A stretch of DNA of 64,000 nucleotides from CAVYUC01 sp963783085 (GCA_963783085.1 CAWAMJ010000014.1:104190-168189), one strand, 5' to 3'; numbered from the stretch's first letter, positions 52,927 to 62,747 are shown. Program-made: numbers and translations. Notes: a model not told the origin generated them from the sequence alone.

Positions 52927-54647
52927 AAAATGTCGCGTTTTTTGATGTCGCGGATGTACATCTGCAAACTTTTTTTGCCCCGGTATTCATTTTCTGTAAT
53001 CGAATAACAAACATCGAAAGGCAATCCGGAGGTAATTAAATCGTACTTATCGGACTGGTTAAAAGCAATTCCCGGGAAAATTCCGGAGTTAACATCGGGC
53101 TCCACAAGGTCGAGTTTGAGATGGTCGTTGTTTTTACCCACCATGCGGCTGGTTCCGGCATCAAATACATCTTCAGTAACAAAAACCGGCATCATATTGT
53201 GCGGCCCAAACGGTGCAAATTGTTTCAGGATGCGGTAAAACCGCGGTGTGATTTCACTGAGCGTAATTTTTGTGTCTATATCAATGCTTTGAAATTGAGC
53301 ATCCATCTTGATTTGCAGCGAAACGATTTCTTCAAAACGGCGCCTGAATTCCGGGATGTTTTCAATTTTAAGCGTGAGACCGGCGGCGTACATATGTCCA
53401 CCGTAGGATTCGAGCAAATCGCTGCATTTGCCAATGGCTTCATACAAATCGAAATCTTTTACCGAGCGCGCCGAGCCCGTAGCCAATCCATTCGATTCAG
53501 TCAGGATAATGGTGGGCCTGTAATATTGCTCGGTAACTCGGGAAGCCACAATACCGACAACACCTTTGTGCCAGTCGCGGTTGTACAATACAGTGCTTCT
53601 CGTTCCTTTCATCAGCGGATCGGCTTCGATCATATCCAGGGCATCCTGTGTGATATCACGGTCAAGCGTTTTTCTGATTTCGTTAAACGAGTCGATTTCC
53701 TCGCCCAGGATATCCGATTTATCTTCGTCGTTGGAAACCAGTATTTGCACCGATTTTTTGCCGTGCTCAATTCTTCCCGAAGCATTCAATCGCGGGCCGA
53801 TTTTAAACACGATATCGCTGATGGTAATTTCGCATCCGTTCAATCCCGATAAATTAATGATGGTTTGCATTCCAATTCCGGGGTTTGAATTGAGCTTTTT
53901 CAACCCGTAATAGGCCAGCACGCGGTTTTCGCCGGTAACCGGAACAATGTCGGATGCAATGCTCACCACCACCAAATCGAGCAAATCATAAATTTCTTCG
54001 GGCTCGATGTTCTTTTTTTGGCAATATGCCTGCAGAAATTTAAAGCCCACTCCACATCCGGAAAGTTCTTTATACGGATAATTGCAGTCGGTTTGTTTTG
54101 GGTCGAGCACTGCAACGGCATCCGGAATTTTTTCATCGGGATTATGATGGTCGCAGATGATAAAATCAAGTCCGCGCGCCTTCGCCTGTGCAATTTTATC
54201 GACTGCTTTAATCCCGCAATCAAGGGCAATAATCAGCGTGAAACCATTTTCTGCGGCATAATTGATACTCTGCGGCGAAATTCCGTATCCTTCGCTGTAT
54301 CGGTCGGGAATGTAATATTCAATGTATTCCAGACGCGGTTTCAGGAAAGTATACATAAGTGCGACTGACGTGGTGCCATCGACATCATAATCGCCGTACA
54401 CCAACACTTTCTCCTGGTTCGCGACGGCTAAATCAAGTCGGGCAACTGCTTTTTCCATGTCTTTCATCAGGAATGGATCGTGAAGATCGCTGAGGCGCGG
54501 ACGAAAAAATGTTTTGGCTTCGTTAAATGTTTTTATGCCACGCTGCACCAGCAGGCGGGCCAGCGTCATATTCACATTCAATGCCGCCGAAAGGTGTTTT
54601 ATTTCGTTCGGATCACCTTGTTTTTTTAAATTCCAGATTCTTTCCAT
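52923..54647 (-). CDS. recJ: Single-stranded-DNA-specific exonuclease RecJ
   Basis: A 574-residue 5'-3' exonuclease used in recombination and repair. DHH motifs: I VYGDYDVDGTTSV (about residues 80-92), DCGIKA, the DHHNPDE motif III, and LDPKQTDC. The DHHA1 part contains RLNASGRIEHG and GHMYAAGLTL. The OB fold and C-terminal part end with RDIKKRDIF. Length is typical. Its stop overlaps the converging glycosyltransferase gene by 4 bp. Confidence 0.95.
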   Translation of the reverse strand: MERIWNLKKQGDPNEIKHLSAALNVNMTLARLLVQRGIKTFNEAKTFFRPRLSDLHDPFLMKDMEKAVARLDLAVANQEKVLVYGDYDVDGTTSVALMYTFLKPRLEYIEYYIPDRYSEGYGISPQSINYAAENGFTLIIALDCGIKAVDKIAQAKARGLDFIICDHHNPDEKIPDAVAVLDPKQTDCNYPYKELSGCGVGFKFLQAYCQKKNIEPEEIYDLLDLVVVSIASDIVPVTGENRVLAYYGLKKLNSNPGIGMQTIINLSGLNGCEITISDIVFKIGPRLNASGRIEHGKKSVQILVSNDEDKSDILGEEIDSFNEIRKTLDRDITQDALDMIEADPLMKGTRSTVLYNRDWHKGVVGIVASRVTEQYYRPTIILTESNGLATGSARSVKDFDLYEAIGKCSDLLESYGGHMYAAGLTLKIENIPEFRRRFEEIVSLQIKMDAQFQSIDIDTKITLSEITPRFYRILKQFAPFGPHNMMPVFVTEDVFDAGTSRMVGKNNDHLKLDLVEPDVNSGIFPGIAFNQSDKYDLITSGLPFDVCYSITENEYRGKKSLQMYIRDIKKRDIF

Positions 54648-54902
54648 AGGTATTTTTCTCCTGTTCCTTTTTCCCGAAGGTTTACAAAGATAAAATTTAC
54701 CGGCGATATTATCTTAAAATTCCAAATTCGTTGTTTTGATAGCCAGGAACCTCCCGCACCGGCGCAGATTTTGATTTGGTGAGATGAACTTGTTGGAACA
54801 ACATGCGTAGGATATATCCACCAGCAGTTATACGTAAATTTAATGCTACATTTGCGGCATAACTCAAAGCCTTATCAGTATTTATTAAATAAAAACCGAA
54901 GC

Positions 54903-56060
54903 ATGAAACTGACTAAATTAGTTTGGTTAATGTTACTTGTTGTTGCCCCCATTTTAACCTTTGCTCAGAAAGATATAAAACAACAAATAATAAGCTACAC
55001 CGATTCTACCGAAATAATGATACGAAACGGCAGAAAGCTGGTAGCCGATAAAACAACCAGAGGCGACAATCGCGGAGCCATTGAAACCATGAACTACCTG
55101 AAAAATAATATCGACGATGAATACATTATTTTTTACCCTGCCGAAGAATTACTGATAAGGCTGGCCAACAGCGACTTTCACCAATTTCTTTATATCGCTG
55201 CCCATTTCGATCACCTGCTCGATGATAAAACAAAATACATTACGTTTGATAACATCACGGCGCAGATTCATGAGTTTTTAAGTCAGGAAATAAAATTAAT
55301 TGAAAAGGATTTGGAGCAGTCCGAACTAAATGCGGAGAGTAAAGAATTTATACAACTTTATGTCCGGTATTATAAAGGAGAAGACAATAATGACCTGAAC
55401 AAATCAATCAAATCCTTTCAAAAATCTTATCCCGGGTCAAAATTTAATCGATTTTTAGATTTGATTAAAAAACAAACCACACCTGCCTGGATGAATTTTT
55501 GTTTGGGTTACGGGCATGAATATTTGGGCGGCAATCTGGCGCAAAATTTCAATCCGGATTTTCAAAGTATGGCTTTCGAACTCGAGTGGTTCATCAATCA
55601 GTTTTATCTTTCATTTTTCTTTCAGGGAAGCGTTGAAAAGCTTTATTCAACTTACACGATGCCCGTTACCGGTTACAATTTAATCCATACTCCGGAAGAT
55701 GAAGCCTTCAGTATAAAATATGGTATGAAACTGGGCAAGTCGTGGGTAACCACAAAATCAATCAGTTTCTTCTCATACCTTTCGATTGGTAATTATCAGA
55801 TAAAATCGCAAAAATCAAATTTTGATATTCCTGATGAAGAGTCGGCTAATCTTAAACTAACCAGTGTTTTTAGTCCGGGAATAGGCACTGGCTGCGACAT
55901 TAATTTAAAATACTTTAAAAATAAGGTTACCGGGGAGACTGTTGGAAAATGGTTTATCCGGCCAAACATTGGGTACGATTTTTTTATTACCGGAAAGGAA
56001 GAATCAAAAGGAGGAAGTTTGTTTGTTAATCTCAGCATGGGATTCGGCATAGGAAGATAG
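54903..56060 (+). CDS. Exported hypothetical protein
   Basis: A 385-residue protein not recognised. Signal peptide MKLTKLVWLMLLVVAPILTFAQ, then a helical region with short charged repeats (about 25-200), then a beta-rich C-terminal half (GYGHEYLGGNLAQNF...NLSMGFGIGR) resembling an eight-stranded outer-membrane barrel. The terminal NLSMGFGIGR has alternating hydrophobic residues but no terminal aromatic. It stands alone between recJ and lysS. No function is proposed. Confidence 0.75.
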   Translation: MKLTKLVWLMLLVVAPILTFAQKDIKQQIISYTDSTEIMIRNGRKLVADKTTRGDNRGAIETMNYLKNNIDDEYIIFYPAEELLIRLANSDFHQFLYIAAHFDHLLDDKTKYITFDNITAQIHEFLSQEIKLIEKDLEQSELNAESKEFIQLYVRYYKGEDNNDLNKSIKSFQKSYPGSKFNRFLDLIKKQTTPAWMNFCLGYGHEYLGGNLAQNFNPDFQSMAFELEWFINQFYLSFFFQGSVEKLYSTYTMPVTGYNLIHTPEDEAFSIKYGMKLGKSWVTTKSISFFSYLSIGNYQIKSQKSNFDIPDEESANLKLTSVFSPGIGTGCDINLKYFKNKVTGETVGKWFIRPNIGYDFFITGKEESKGGSLFVNLSMGFGIGR

Positions 56061-56284
56061 CTCCCAACTTCTGCGCTGGCCGGGATTTACACCGAAGGAT
56101 GCTTTTTGCACAATTCGATATATTTTTACTGGAATATTACCTAGTAGTATCGGTTACCGTAGATTTAAAATCACACCATCCGGGCAACCCACTTCTTTTA
56201 TTATCTTTGCGAAAATTTTTGAGTGAGGTCAAACCATGCATGCATTTTAAGGGTTTGAATATAAAACCATTTAACAGGAAGAAC

Positions 56285-57991
56285 ATGAGTTATCCGGAAT
56301 TAAGCGAACAGGAAATTATCAGAAGAGATTCATTGAAAAAACTGCGCGAGTTGGGCATTGATCCTTATCCGGCAGCAGAATATCCAGTCAATACCACATC
56401 AAAAGAAATAAAAGAGAAATACAGGCAGGAAGAGAATAATTTTCAGGATGTTACTTTGGCCGGACGTTTAATGAGCCGCCGGATTATGGGAAAAGCTTCG
56501 TTTGCTGAAATCCAGGACCACCAGGGACGGATTCAAATCTACGTCAACCGCGACGAAGTTTGTCCGAATGAGGACAAAACGCTATACAACGAAGTATTTA
56601 AAAAACTGCTCGATATTGGCGACACCATCGGCATAAAAGGTTTTGTTTTTATTACACAAATGGGCGAAATTACTGTTCATGTAAAAGAATTATCCGTATT
56701 GAACAAATCGCTGCGCCCGTTGCCCGTCGTAAAAGAAAAAGAAGGAAAAACCTACGATGCATTTACCGATCCGGAAATGCGCTACCGCCAGCGATATGTC
56801 GATTTGATTGTAAATCCGAAAGTAAAAGAGGTGTTCATTAAGCGCACGAAAATTCTGGACACCATGCGGCAGATGTTTAACGAAAATGGTTACCTGGAAG
56901 TGGAAACGCCGGTGCTGCAGCCTATTCCCGGAGGCGCCACAGCGCGGCCGTTTGTAACCCACCACAACGCGTTAAACATTCCGCTTTACCTGCGCATTGC
57001 CAATGAACTCTACCTGAAACGATTGATCGTTGGCGGCTTCGATGGCGTTTACGAGTTCTCCAAAGATTTTCGCAACGAAGGCATGGACCGCACACACAAC
57101 CCGGAATTTACGGTGATGGAAATCTACGTAGCTTTCAAAGACTACAAATGGATGATGAATTTCACCGAACAAATTTGCGAACGCGTGGCGCTGGCGCTGC
57201 ACGGAACCACAAAAGTTCAGTTGGGCGAACATACCATCGATTATAAAGCGCCTTACCCGCGGGTAACAATGATCGACGCCATTAAAGAACATACCGGTTA
57301 CGACATATCGGGAAAAACGGAAGAAGAGCTGCGCGAGATCTGTGATAAACTGGGACTGGAAACCGACCCGAGCATGGGAAAAGGAAAACTGATTGACGAA
57401 ATTTTTGGCGAAAAATGCGAGGAACATTACATCCAGCCGACATTTATCATGGACTATCCGGTTGAAATGTCGCCGCTGACCAAAAAACACCGCGATAATC
57501 CGGAACTGACAGAGCGTTTCGAGTTGATGGTGAACGGAAAGGAGCTGGCAAATGCCTATTCCGAATTGAACGACCCGATTGATCAGCGCGAGCGGTTTGA
57601 GGAGCAACTGCGGCTTTCTGAAAAAGGCGATGATGAAGCCATGTACATCGACCAGGATTTCCTGCGGGCGCTGGAATACGGCATGCCCCCCACCTCGGGA
57701 ATGGGAATTGGAATCGACCGGCTGACCATGTTCATGACCAACAGCCCGTCCATTCAGGATGTGCTCTTTTTCCCGCAAATGAAACCGGAGAAAAAAGCAG
57801 TGGAACTCACCGACGACGAAAAACTGGTATTGAATCTGCTGAAGGAATCGCCGGTGGATTTAAACGAACTGAAGGAAAAATCGGAACTCAGCAATAAAAA
57901 ATGGGACAAAGCCATGAAAGGCCTCAACCGGAAAAAATTGGCGCAGGTGACGAAAACGGGAGAAGGTTTGTTTGTGGAGAAGATGCAGTAA
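56285..57991 (+). CDS. lysS: Lysyl-tRNA synthetase, class II
   Basis: A 568-residue class II synthetase. The anticodon OB fold (residues about 55-165: VTLAGRLMSRRIMGKASFAEIQDHQGRIQIYV) precedes motif 1, motif 2 (EFSKDFRNEGMDRTHNPEFTVMEIY) and motif 3 (GMPPTSGMGIGIDRLTMF). A roughly 60-residue C-terminal extension (ELTDDEKLVLNLLKES...LFVEKMQ) resembles a winged-helix and is typical of Bacteroidota LysS. I choose ATG 56285 over a much longer upstream frame. A terminator follows. Confidence 0.96.
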   Translation: MSYPELSEQEIIRRDSLKKLRELGIDPYPAAEYPVNTTSKEIKEKYRQEENNFQDVTLAGRLMSRRIMGKASFAEIQDHQGRIQIYVNRDEVCPNEDKTLYNEVFKKLLDIGDTIGIKGFVFITQMGEITVHVKELSVLNKSLRPLPVVKEKEGKTYDAFTDPEMRYRQRYVDLIVNPKVKEVFIKRTKILDTMRQMFNENGYLEVETPVLQPIPGGATARPFVTHHNALNIPLYLRIANELYLKRLIVGGFDGVYEFSKDFRNEGMDRTHNPEFTVMEIYVAFKDYKWMMNFTEQICERVALALHGTTKVQLGEHTIDYKAPYPRVTMIDAIKEHTGYDISGKTEEELREICDKLGLETDPSMGKGKLIDEIFGEKCEEHYIQPTFIMDYPVEMSPLTKKHRDNPELTERFELMVNGKELANAYSELNDPIDQRERFEEQLRLSEKGDDEAMYIDQDFLRALEYGMPPTSGMGIGIDRLTMFMTNSPSIQDVLFFPQMKPEKKAVELTDDEKLVLNLLKESPVDLNELKEKSELSNKKWDKAMKGLNRKKLAQVTKTGEGLFVEKMQ

Positions 57992-58035
57992 TGAGCACTT
58001 AATACCGGCATTTAATAACGGGGAAAGAAACAAAA

Positions 58036-58065
58036 AAGCCATCGGTAAAAACCGGCGGTTTTTTT
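58036..58065 (+). terminator. Terminator after lysS
   Basis: GCCatCGGT (58038-58046) and ACCGgcGGT (58051-58059) pair around AAAA, leaving a two-base internal mismatch, and seven T follow. It lies 45 bp after the stop codon. Confidence 0.65.
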
Positions 58066-58237
58066 ATGGGGTGCGATGATTTGCAATCGCCGGATTCATT
58101 TTTTAGAAAAGGCATCATTGCAATCGTTTTACAAGATCTTTGAGTGCGTCCAGGGTTTCCTGAAGCTAAAAGTTTTGGCAGCTGAATTGTGCGTTTTTCA
58201 TACATTTGTACAGCTGTAAACCAACGAAAAATTCAAC

Positions 58238-59350
58238 ATGAAAACGCATCAGTTCAAAATTTCCTGTTTTGCTTTATTGCTTCTTTTTGTTTCATCAAAC
58301 GCAAAACCGGCCGAAAAACCAATAAAGCTGGCTGTTGCCGGAATGACGCACGGGCATATTTCCTTTATTCTGGGGCGGCCGGAAAAAGGGGATTTCGAGT
58401 TGGTCGGGGTTTTCGATACCAATAAAGAACGAACACAACAGATGGCCGAAAAATACCACCTTCCGGATGAAATAATTTATCATGATCTGGAAGAAATGCT
58501 CAACAATACAAAACCCGAAGCAGTAGTTGCTTTTGGCTCCATTTACGACCATCTTTCCGTTGTGGAAGCCTGTGCTCCGAGAGGTATTCATGTAATGGTT
58601 GAAAAACCGCTGGCAGTGAATATGGAACATGCAAACCGAATGGCTGAACTGGCTGAAAAAAACCACATCTTTTTACTCACTGATTACGAAACATCGTGGT
58701 ACCCCGCAACCGCAAAATCAATGAAAATGGTAAACGACGAAAACTTCGTGGGGACGCTGCGAAAAGTGGTGATTCACGACGGGCATCAGGGACCGAAGGA
58801 AATCGGTTGTGAAAAGGTGTTCCTCGACTGGCTGACCGACCCGGTTTTAAATGGGGGCGGCGCCATTGTTGACTTTGGTTGCTACGGGGCCAATTTAATG
58901 ACGGCGCTAACCAATGGCGAAAAAGCCCTTTCAGTAACTGCAGTAACAAGGCAGTTTAAACCCGGTATTTATCCAAAAGTTGATGATGATGCAACCATTA
59001 TTGTTTCGTATCCGGAATCGGAGTGTATCATTCAGGCGTCGTGGAATTGGCCGTTTAGCCGAAAAGACATGGAAATTTACGGCGATTCGGGATTTATTTA
59101 CGCAAAAAACAGGACCGATATGGAAATCAGGGCAAATGGCATGAACGCCGCGAAAAATGAAAAGGTATCGTCGGATGATGTTGAAGTTTACGAAGATCCG
59201 TTTGCCTATTTTGCCGATGTAATCCACAAAAAAATTACCGTACCCGAATATGGTTTGTATTCCCTGAAAAATAATTTGGAAGTGGTGCGGATACTCGATG
59301 CCGCCCGCAAATCAGCCCATACGGGTAAAACTGTGCAATTGGAATATTGA
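58238..59350 (+). CDS. Sec-exported Gfo/Idh/MocA-family oxidoreductase
   Basis: A 370-residue protein with signal peptide MKTHQFKISCFALLLLFVSSNA. The N-terminal Rossmann half has VAGMTHGHISFI instead of a standard GxGxxG, then AFGSIYDHLSVVEACAPRGIHVMVEKPLAV with an intact EKP, and the C-terminal half has GGGAIVDFGCYGANLMTAL. As in the lipoprotein homologue at 6846-8267, the dinucleotide loop is unusual (Gly-Met-x-His-Gly-His), which may alter cofactor use. It is followed by a palindromic repeat that covers its stop codon. Confidence 0.82.
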   Translation: MKTHQFKISCFALLLLFVSSNAKPAEKPIKLAVAGMTHGHISFILGRPEKGDFELVGVFDTNKERTQQMAEKYHLPDEIIYHDLEEMLNNTKPEAVVAFGSIYDHLSVVEACAPRGIHVMVEKPLAVNMEHANRMAELAEKNHIFLLTDYETSWYPATAKSMKMVNDENFVGTLRKVVIHDGHQGPKEIGCEKVFLDWLTDPVLNGGGAIVDFGCYGANLMTALTNGEKALSVTAVTRQFKPGIYPKVDDDATIIVSYPESECIIQASWNWPFSRKDMEIYGDSGFIYAKNRTDMEIRANGMNAAKNEKVSSDDVEVYEDPFAYFADVIHKKITVPEYGLYSLKNNLEVVRILDAARKSAHTGKTVQLEY

Positions 59351-59496
59351 GTCTGCTCTGAAAAGTCTGAGTTCATTGATTTTCAACTTCTTTGCCCCTA
59401 ACCTCTAAAGGGGAACTTGCTGAGAATCAATGAATTCTTCAAAGTCCACTTGAGGGGATTTAGGGGTTTTTGACTTTTCGGAGTGAACTCAATATT
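59343..59496. repeat. Long imperfect palindromic element at a gene end
   Basis: AATATTGAGT (59343-59352) and ACTCAATATT (59487-59496) are the outer ends; the arms continue with GAAAAGTC (59360-59367 region) and GACTTTTC (59472-59479), about 21 of 25 positions complementary. Inside lie TTCATTGATT and AATCAATGAA and two inverted CCCCTAA-rich segments. The stop codon of the upstream gene (59348-59350) is within the left arm. Confidence 0.6.
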
Positions 59497-59533
59497 AATG
59501 TAAATTCTTTCGAACGAATTTCAATTTAAACAT

Positions 59534-59569
59534 TCAAAAAAAATACCGGAAGCATATGTCCCGGTATTT
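59534..59569 (-). terminator. Terminator after the isomerase-like gene
   Basis: AAATACCGG (59541-59549) pairs with CCGGTATTT (59561-59569). On the minus strand the hairpin is followed by a run of T. It is 25 bp past the stop codon. Confidence 0.75.
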
Positions 59570-59593
59570 ACAGTGTTTATAATAATCAGAAAC

Positions 59594-60571
59594 TTATTCC
59601 AAAATATTTCGCATGTATTCAATGCATTTTACAACTTCTTTTGCAGGATCTTCCATTTTATATTCCAGTTCTATAAATACGTCAATAGGCCATTGTGTTT
59701 TCTTTAATAAAAGAAGGATATCGGAAATCGGTGTACTACCCTCACCAAACGGCACCGAAGTGTTCGGCATTGTTGGATGATTTGGTCCCGTTTTGTCCTT
59801 CATGTGAATCATCGGAATTTTGTCGTGGTACTTTTCAATGACTTCGTTCGGATGTCTTCCGGTACTTCCGTAATAATGGCCAACGTCCAGGTTCAGCCTG
59901 TTTGCGGGCGAAAAACTGAGCATTGTGTCGATATCAAAACCGGGCTCGCTAAATTGCGCGTGAGTATGATATATTGCCAGGCTGTTGTGTTTTTCAGCAA
60001 ATTTTCCGAGACGTTTGCAGGCTTCCATACTTGCTTCATCTGTTATCCCGTATGCTCCCAAAACATTTGCCGCATTATAGGCATAATTGATTTCCTCGTC
60101 CGACCATGCCGACGGTGCAAATTTGGCAATGTGGATATCCACACCTGCATTATTGTATTTTTTACGTACATCCGCATACTTTTGCATGGGCAATGCCAAG
60201 CGCCACGCACGTTGTTCTTCCCTTAACTTTTCTGCGGCAGCAGCACGTTCTGCTTTTTCCTGATCGGATAAATTATCGTCACGGCGTCTTCCGGGCCCCT
60301 GCGGTATTCCCAGCCCTTCCTCCAGCACGAGCCTCATCTCCAGTGCATTAACACCTGCATCCAACACATAACCAAGCACTTCGTCGAGGTTGTGGGGAAT
60401 GGTACGATAAGAATAAGTTGTCAATCCCAACTGGACGCCGTTTACTTTTGAATTGGGTTTTTTGCGTCGCCTGCCGGTTGCGAGCGAATAATTGAAGGGT
60501 AACATTGAACCTGCAGCAACTGCGGCTGTTGTTCCTAAAAATTTTCGTCTTGAAATCGAAGATTTTTTCAT
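59594..60571 (-). CDS. Tat-exported sugar phosphate isomerase/epimerase-like protein
   Basis: A 325-residue AP-endonuclease-2/xylose-isomerase-like TIM-barrel protein. The Tat signal MKKSSISRRKFLGTTAAVAAGSML shows export in folded form, so the substrate is a periplasmic sugar, not a phosphate, despite the family name. Metal-site segments are MRLVLEEG, IYHTHAQFSE, LDVGHYYGS, IPMIHMKDK and the terminal FIELEYK. An arginine-rich loop (PQGPGRRRDDN) interrupts the second strand. It may act on the product of the Tat-exported Gfo/Idh/MocA protein, as such pairs do in keto-sugar pathways (inference). The ATG at 60571 is chosen; the frame extends 36 bp more. Confidence 0.85.
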   Translation of the reverse strand: MKKSSISRRKFLGTTAAVAAGSMLPFNYSLATGRRRKKPNSKVNGVQLGLTTYSYRTIPHNLDEVLGYVLDAGVNALEMRLVLEEGLGIPQGPGRRRDDNLSDQEKAERAAAAEKLREEQRAWRLALPMQKYADVRKKYNNAGVDIHIAKFAPSAWSDEEINYAYNAANVLGAYGITDEASMEACKRLGKFAEKHNSLAIYHTHAQFSEPGFDIDTMLSFSPANRLNLDVGHYYGSTGRHPNEVIEKYHDKIPMIHMKDKTGPNHPTMPNTSVPFGEGSTPISDILLLLKKTQWPIDVFIELEYKMEDPAKEVVKCIEYMRNILE

Positions 60572-60607
60572 TTTATTGATCTTTAGATTTATAACTGCTT
60601 TATTCAA

Positions 60608-61038
60608 CTTTCAACCGGCTAATGTAATTATTTTACAAATTAACTTCACCATCATCCCGGCAATAGATTTTGTTGTACTCTACCCGGAGCAAAGAGATAC
60701 AGGCGGATAAAGTGAAAGTGGTTGACTGACTGTAAACAAAGTGTAAAGGACGTTTTGTAGACGCGTTGTCCCAAAATAAGAATAAGTACCAAACATATCG
60801 CTTATTTTTTGTAATTGGTGAATAATAATTGTAGATTATAACTTCTTTATTGGTAAGCAAATACAAAAAGAAGGAAAAACGGTTGAAGCAATATTTTATG
60901 ACAAGACGAAGATTATTTATAAAACTAAAAAAGCGCCCGGTAACCATTATACCTTTCGTTTTGATCAATCGCAAGCTCTGAATCCCATAAATTTTTATTG
61001 ATAAAAAAAATTAAAAACTGTCTTTTATTGTTAAATCT
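60608..61038. other. Intergenic DNA ahead of the insertion sequence
   Basis: AT-rich gap between the isomerase start and the IS left end. Apart from the gene-end remnant at 60822-61001 and one copy of the 9-bp target duplication (61030-61038), I see no feature. Confidence 0.5.
60822..61001 (+). pseudogene. C-terminal remnant of an unrecognised gene
   Basis: A startless open stretch of 59 codons reads ...DYNFFIGKQIQKEGKTVEAIFYDKTKIIY..., then GNHYTFRFDQSQALNPINFY and a stop. Codon use and amino-acid make-up look coding, with a final beta-strand-rich segment typical of the end of a secreted enzyme. There is no start or upstream continuation, so it is a decayed gene end. The family is not identified. 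Confidence 0.45.
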
Positions 61039-62349
61039 CACTAGTGTCTCGTTAAAATATTAAATCGTTCTTTGACAGAATTGACAATCAGTTATTTGTA
61101 GTAGTTTTTGCTGCGTGACGATTTGAATTGTTTCTTTTGGCATCAAAATAATAAGAGATGAACCAAGGGAAATATGTATTTGCACAAATCACTGAATTCT
61201 TGCCCCGCAGGGTGTTTGACCGCCTTGTGATGAAGTACAATGGCAACAAACACGTCCGCACTTTCACTTGTTGGAACCAGATGCTCTGTATGGTATTTGG
61301 ACAACTCACCAATCGTGACAGTCTTCGGGATTTAATTGTTGCCATTGATGCGCACTGGAACAAGTCATATCATTTGGGACTCGGCTCCAGCGTGAAACTG
61401 GCAACTCTTGCAAGGGCAAACATCAACAGGAATTGCAAAATCTACGAAGAATTTGCCTATTGTCTTGTAGATCATGCCCGAAGGATTTGTGCAAGTGACG
61501 ATTTTGAAGTTAAAGTTGAAGGCAATGTTTATGCTTTTGATTCCACAACAATCGATCTTTGCCTGAGCGTTTTCTGGTGGGCTGAGTTCAGGAAGAAAAA
61601 AGGTGGCGTAAAAATGCATACGCTATACGACGTCAAGACCCAGATTCCGAGCTTTGTTCACATTACTACCGCATCGGTCAACGATGTAAATGCCATGGAT
61701 AATATCCCATATGAGAAAGGCAGTTATTATATCTTTGACAGAGGCTACAATGATTTCGAGCGGCTTTGTCGAATTCAAAAACTTGAAGCATGGTTTGTTG
61801 TACGGGCCAAAAACAACCTCAAGTTCAAGAGAATGTATTCGAGTCAAGTAGACAAATCGACTGGGGTAAGATGCGATCAAACCGGTGTTTTTTTGCATCC
61901 AAAATCTTACAATCGTTACCCCCAGAAACTGCGTCGGATCAAGTATTATGACTGCGAAACAGAAGTTGAATTTGTTTTCCTCACAAATAACTTCGAACTC
62001 ACAGCCCTGGAAATTGCCATTCTTTATAAAAATCGTTGGCAAGTCGAATTGTTTTTTAAATGGATCAAACAGCATCTTAAGGTGAAAAGCTTTTGGGGTC
62101 ATACCCTCAATGCTGTAAAAACACAACTTTACTGTGCAATTATCACCTATTGTTTGGTGGCAATTATAAGCAAAGAATTAAAAATAGACCGTTCGACCTA
62201 CGAAGTTTTACAAATTTTGGGGATCTCGCTACTGGACAAAACTTCTGTAAAAGAGCTACTTACAAACAATGATTACAAAAATGTCAAAGAACCAAATTAT
62301 AAACAATTGTCACTCAGTCTCTTTTAGCGAGACAGTAGTGGTTAAATCT
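61030..62349. mobile_element. IS4-family insertion sequence with 9-bp target duplication
   Basis: The element spans 61039-62340 (1302 bp). The ends CACTAGTGTCTCGTTAAAA (61039-61057) and, reversed, CACTACTGTCTCGCTAAAA (62340-62322) agree at 17 of 19 positions. The target GTTAAATCT occurs directly before (61030-61038) and directly after (62341-62349). A single intact transposase fills it. Exact target duplication shows a fairly recent insertion. Confidence 0.93.
61158..62327 (+). CDS. IS4-family transposase
   Basis: A 389-residue DDE transposase. Asp128 lies in AFDSTT, Asp194 in IFDRGYNDF, and Glu297 in the YREK motif, whose spacing is exact: Tyr290, Arg293, Glu297, Lys304. The N-terminal part (residues 10-100) is the DUF4372-like domain common in this group. 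The frame is uninterrupted from ATG to TAG and fits between the inverted repeats, so the element is probably active. The leader from the left repeat contains TTTGACA, a possible -33 box, but I found no exact -7. Confidence 0.93.
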   Translation: MNQGKYVFAQITEFLPRRVFDRLVMKYNGNKHVRTFTCWNQMLCMVFGQLTNRDSLRDLIVAIDAHWNKSYHLGLGSSVKLATLARANINRNCKIYEEFAYCLVDHARRICASDDFEVKVEGNVYAFDSTTIDLCLSVFWWAEFRKKKGGVKMHTLYDVKTQIPSFVHITTASVNDVNAMDNIPYEKGSYYIFDRGYNDFERLCRIQKLEAWFVVRAKNNLKFKRMYSSQVDKSTGVRCDQTGVFLHPKSYNRYPQKLRRIKYYDCETEVEFVFLTNNFELTALEIAILYKNRWQVELFFKWIKQHLKVKSFWGHTLNAVKTQLYCAIITYCLVAIISKELKIDRSTYEVLQILGISLLDKTSVKELLTNNDYKNVKEPNYKQLSLSLF

Positions 62350-62364
62350 TAAAAATTAAACGTT

Positions 62365-62730
62365 ATGAAAAAATTGAGTTTTTTATTTGTAAGTCTTTTT
62401 TTGGTTGTTTTTCTGGTTCCTAATGTTGTCAATGCGCAGGCAACGCCTGAGTGGTTAGATCCTGCAACGGTTACCATAACAATAGATGGCAACATCTATA
62501 AGCTTGATTGTGAAAAACATAAAGTTACCACAGCCAACGGAATCCTAAATTTTGTAGCTTTTGGCATAGCAGAAGATACACAATCTGGTAGTCTGAATAA
62601 TGGAGTTGCTCCGGCAGGCGTGTACGAAGATGAAACCAGAGGATTAAAAGTTACTGTTTATGAAGATGGCACTTTTAAAGCCGTTAAGCATGATAAATCA
62701 GATAAGGAAACACCGGTTAAAAGTAAATAA
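62365..62730 (+). CDS. Small secreted protein of unknown function
   Basis: A 121-residue protein with signal peptide MKKLSFLFVSLFLVVFLVPNVVNAQ. The mature part (about 96 residues) has strands TVTITIDGNIYKLDCEKHKVTTANGILNF and ends in a lysine-rich tail (KHDKSDKETPVKSK). It starts 16 bp after the target duplication of the IS, so its promoter was probably displaced or is supplied by the element. Not recognised; nothing is broken in it. Confidence 0.7.
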   Translation: MKKLSFLFVSLFLVVFLVPNVVNAQATPEWLDPATVTITIDGNIYKLDCEKHKVTTANGILNFVAFGIAEDTQSGSLNNGVAPAGVYEDETRGLKVTVYEDGTFKAVKHDKSDKETPVKSK

Positions 62731-62747
62731 CTTATTTTGAAATAAAG

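Noticed and set aside
60633..60974. 113-codon minus-strand ORF
   Set aside because: It lies antisense to the gene-end remnant, has no family features, and the plus-strand reading is more protein-like.
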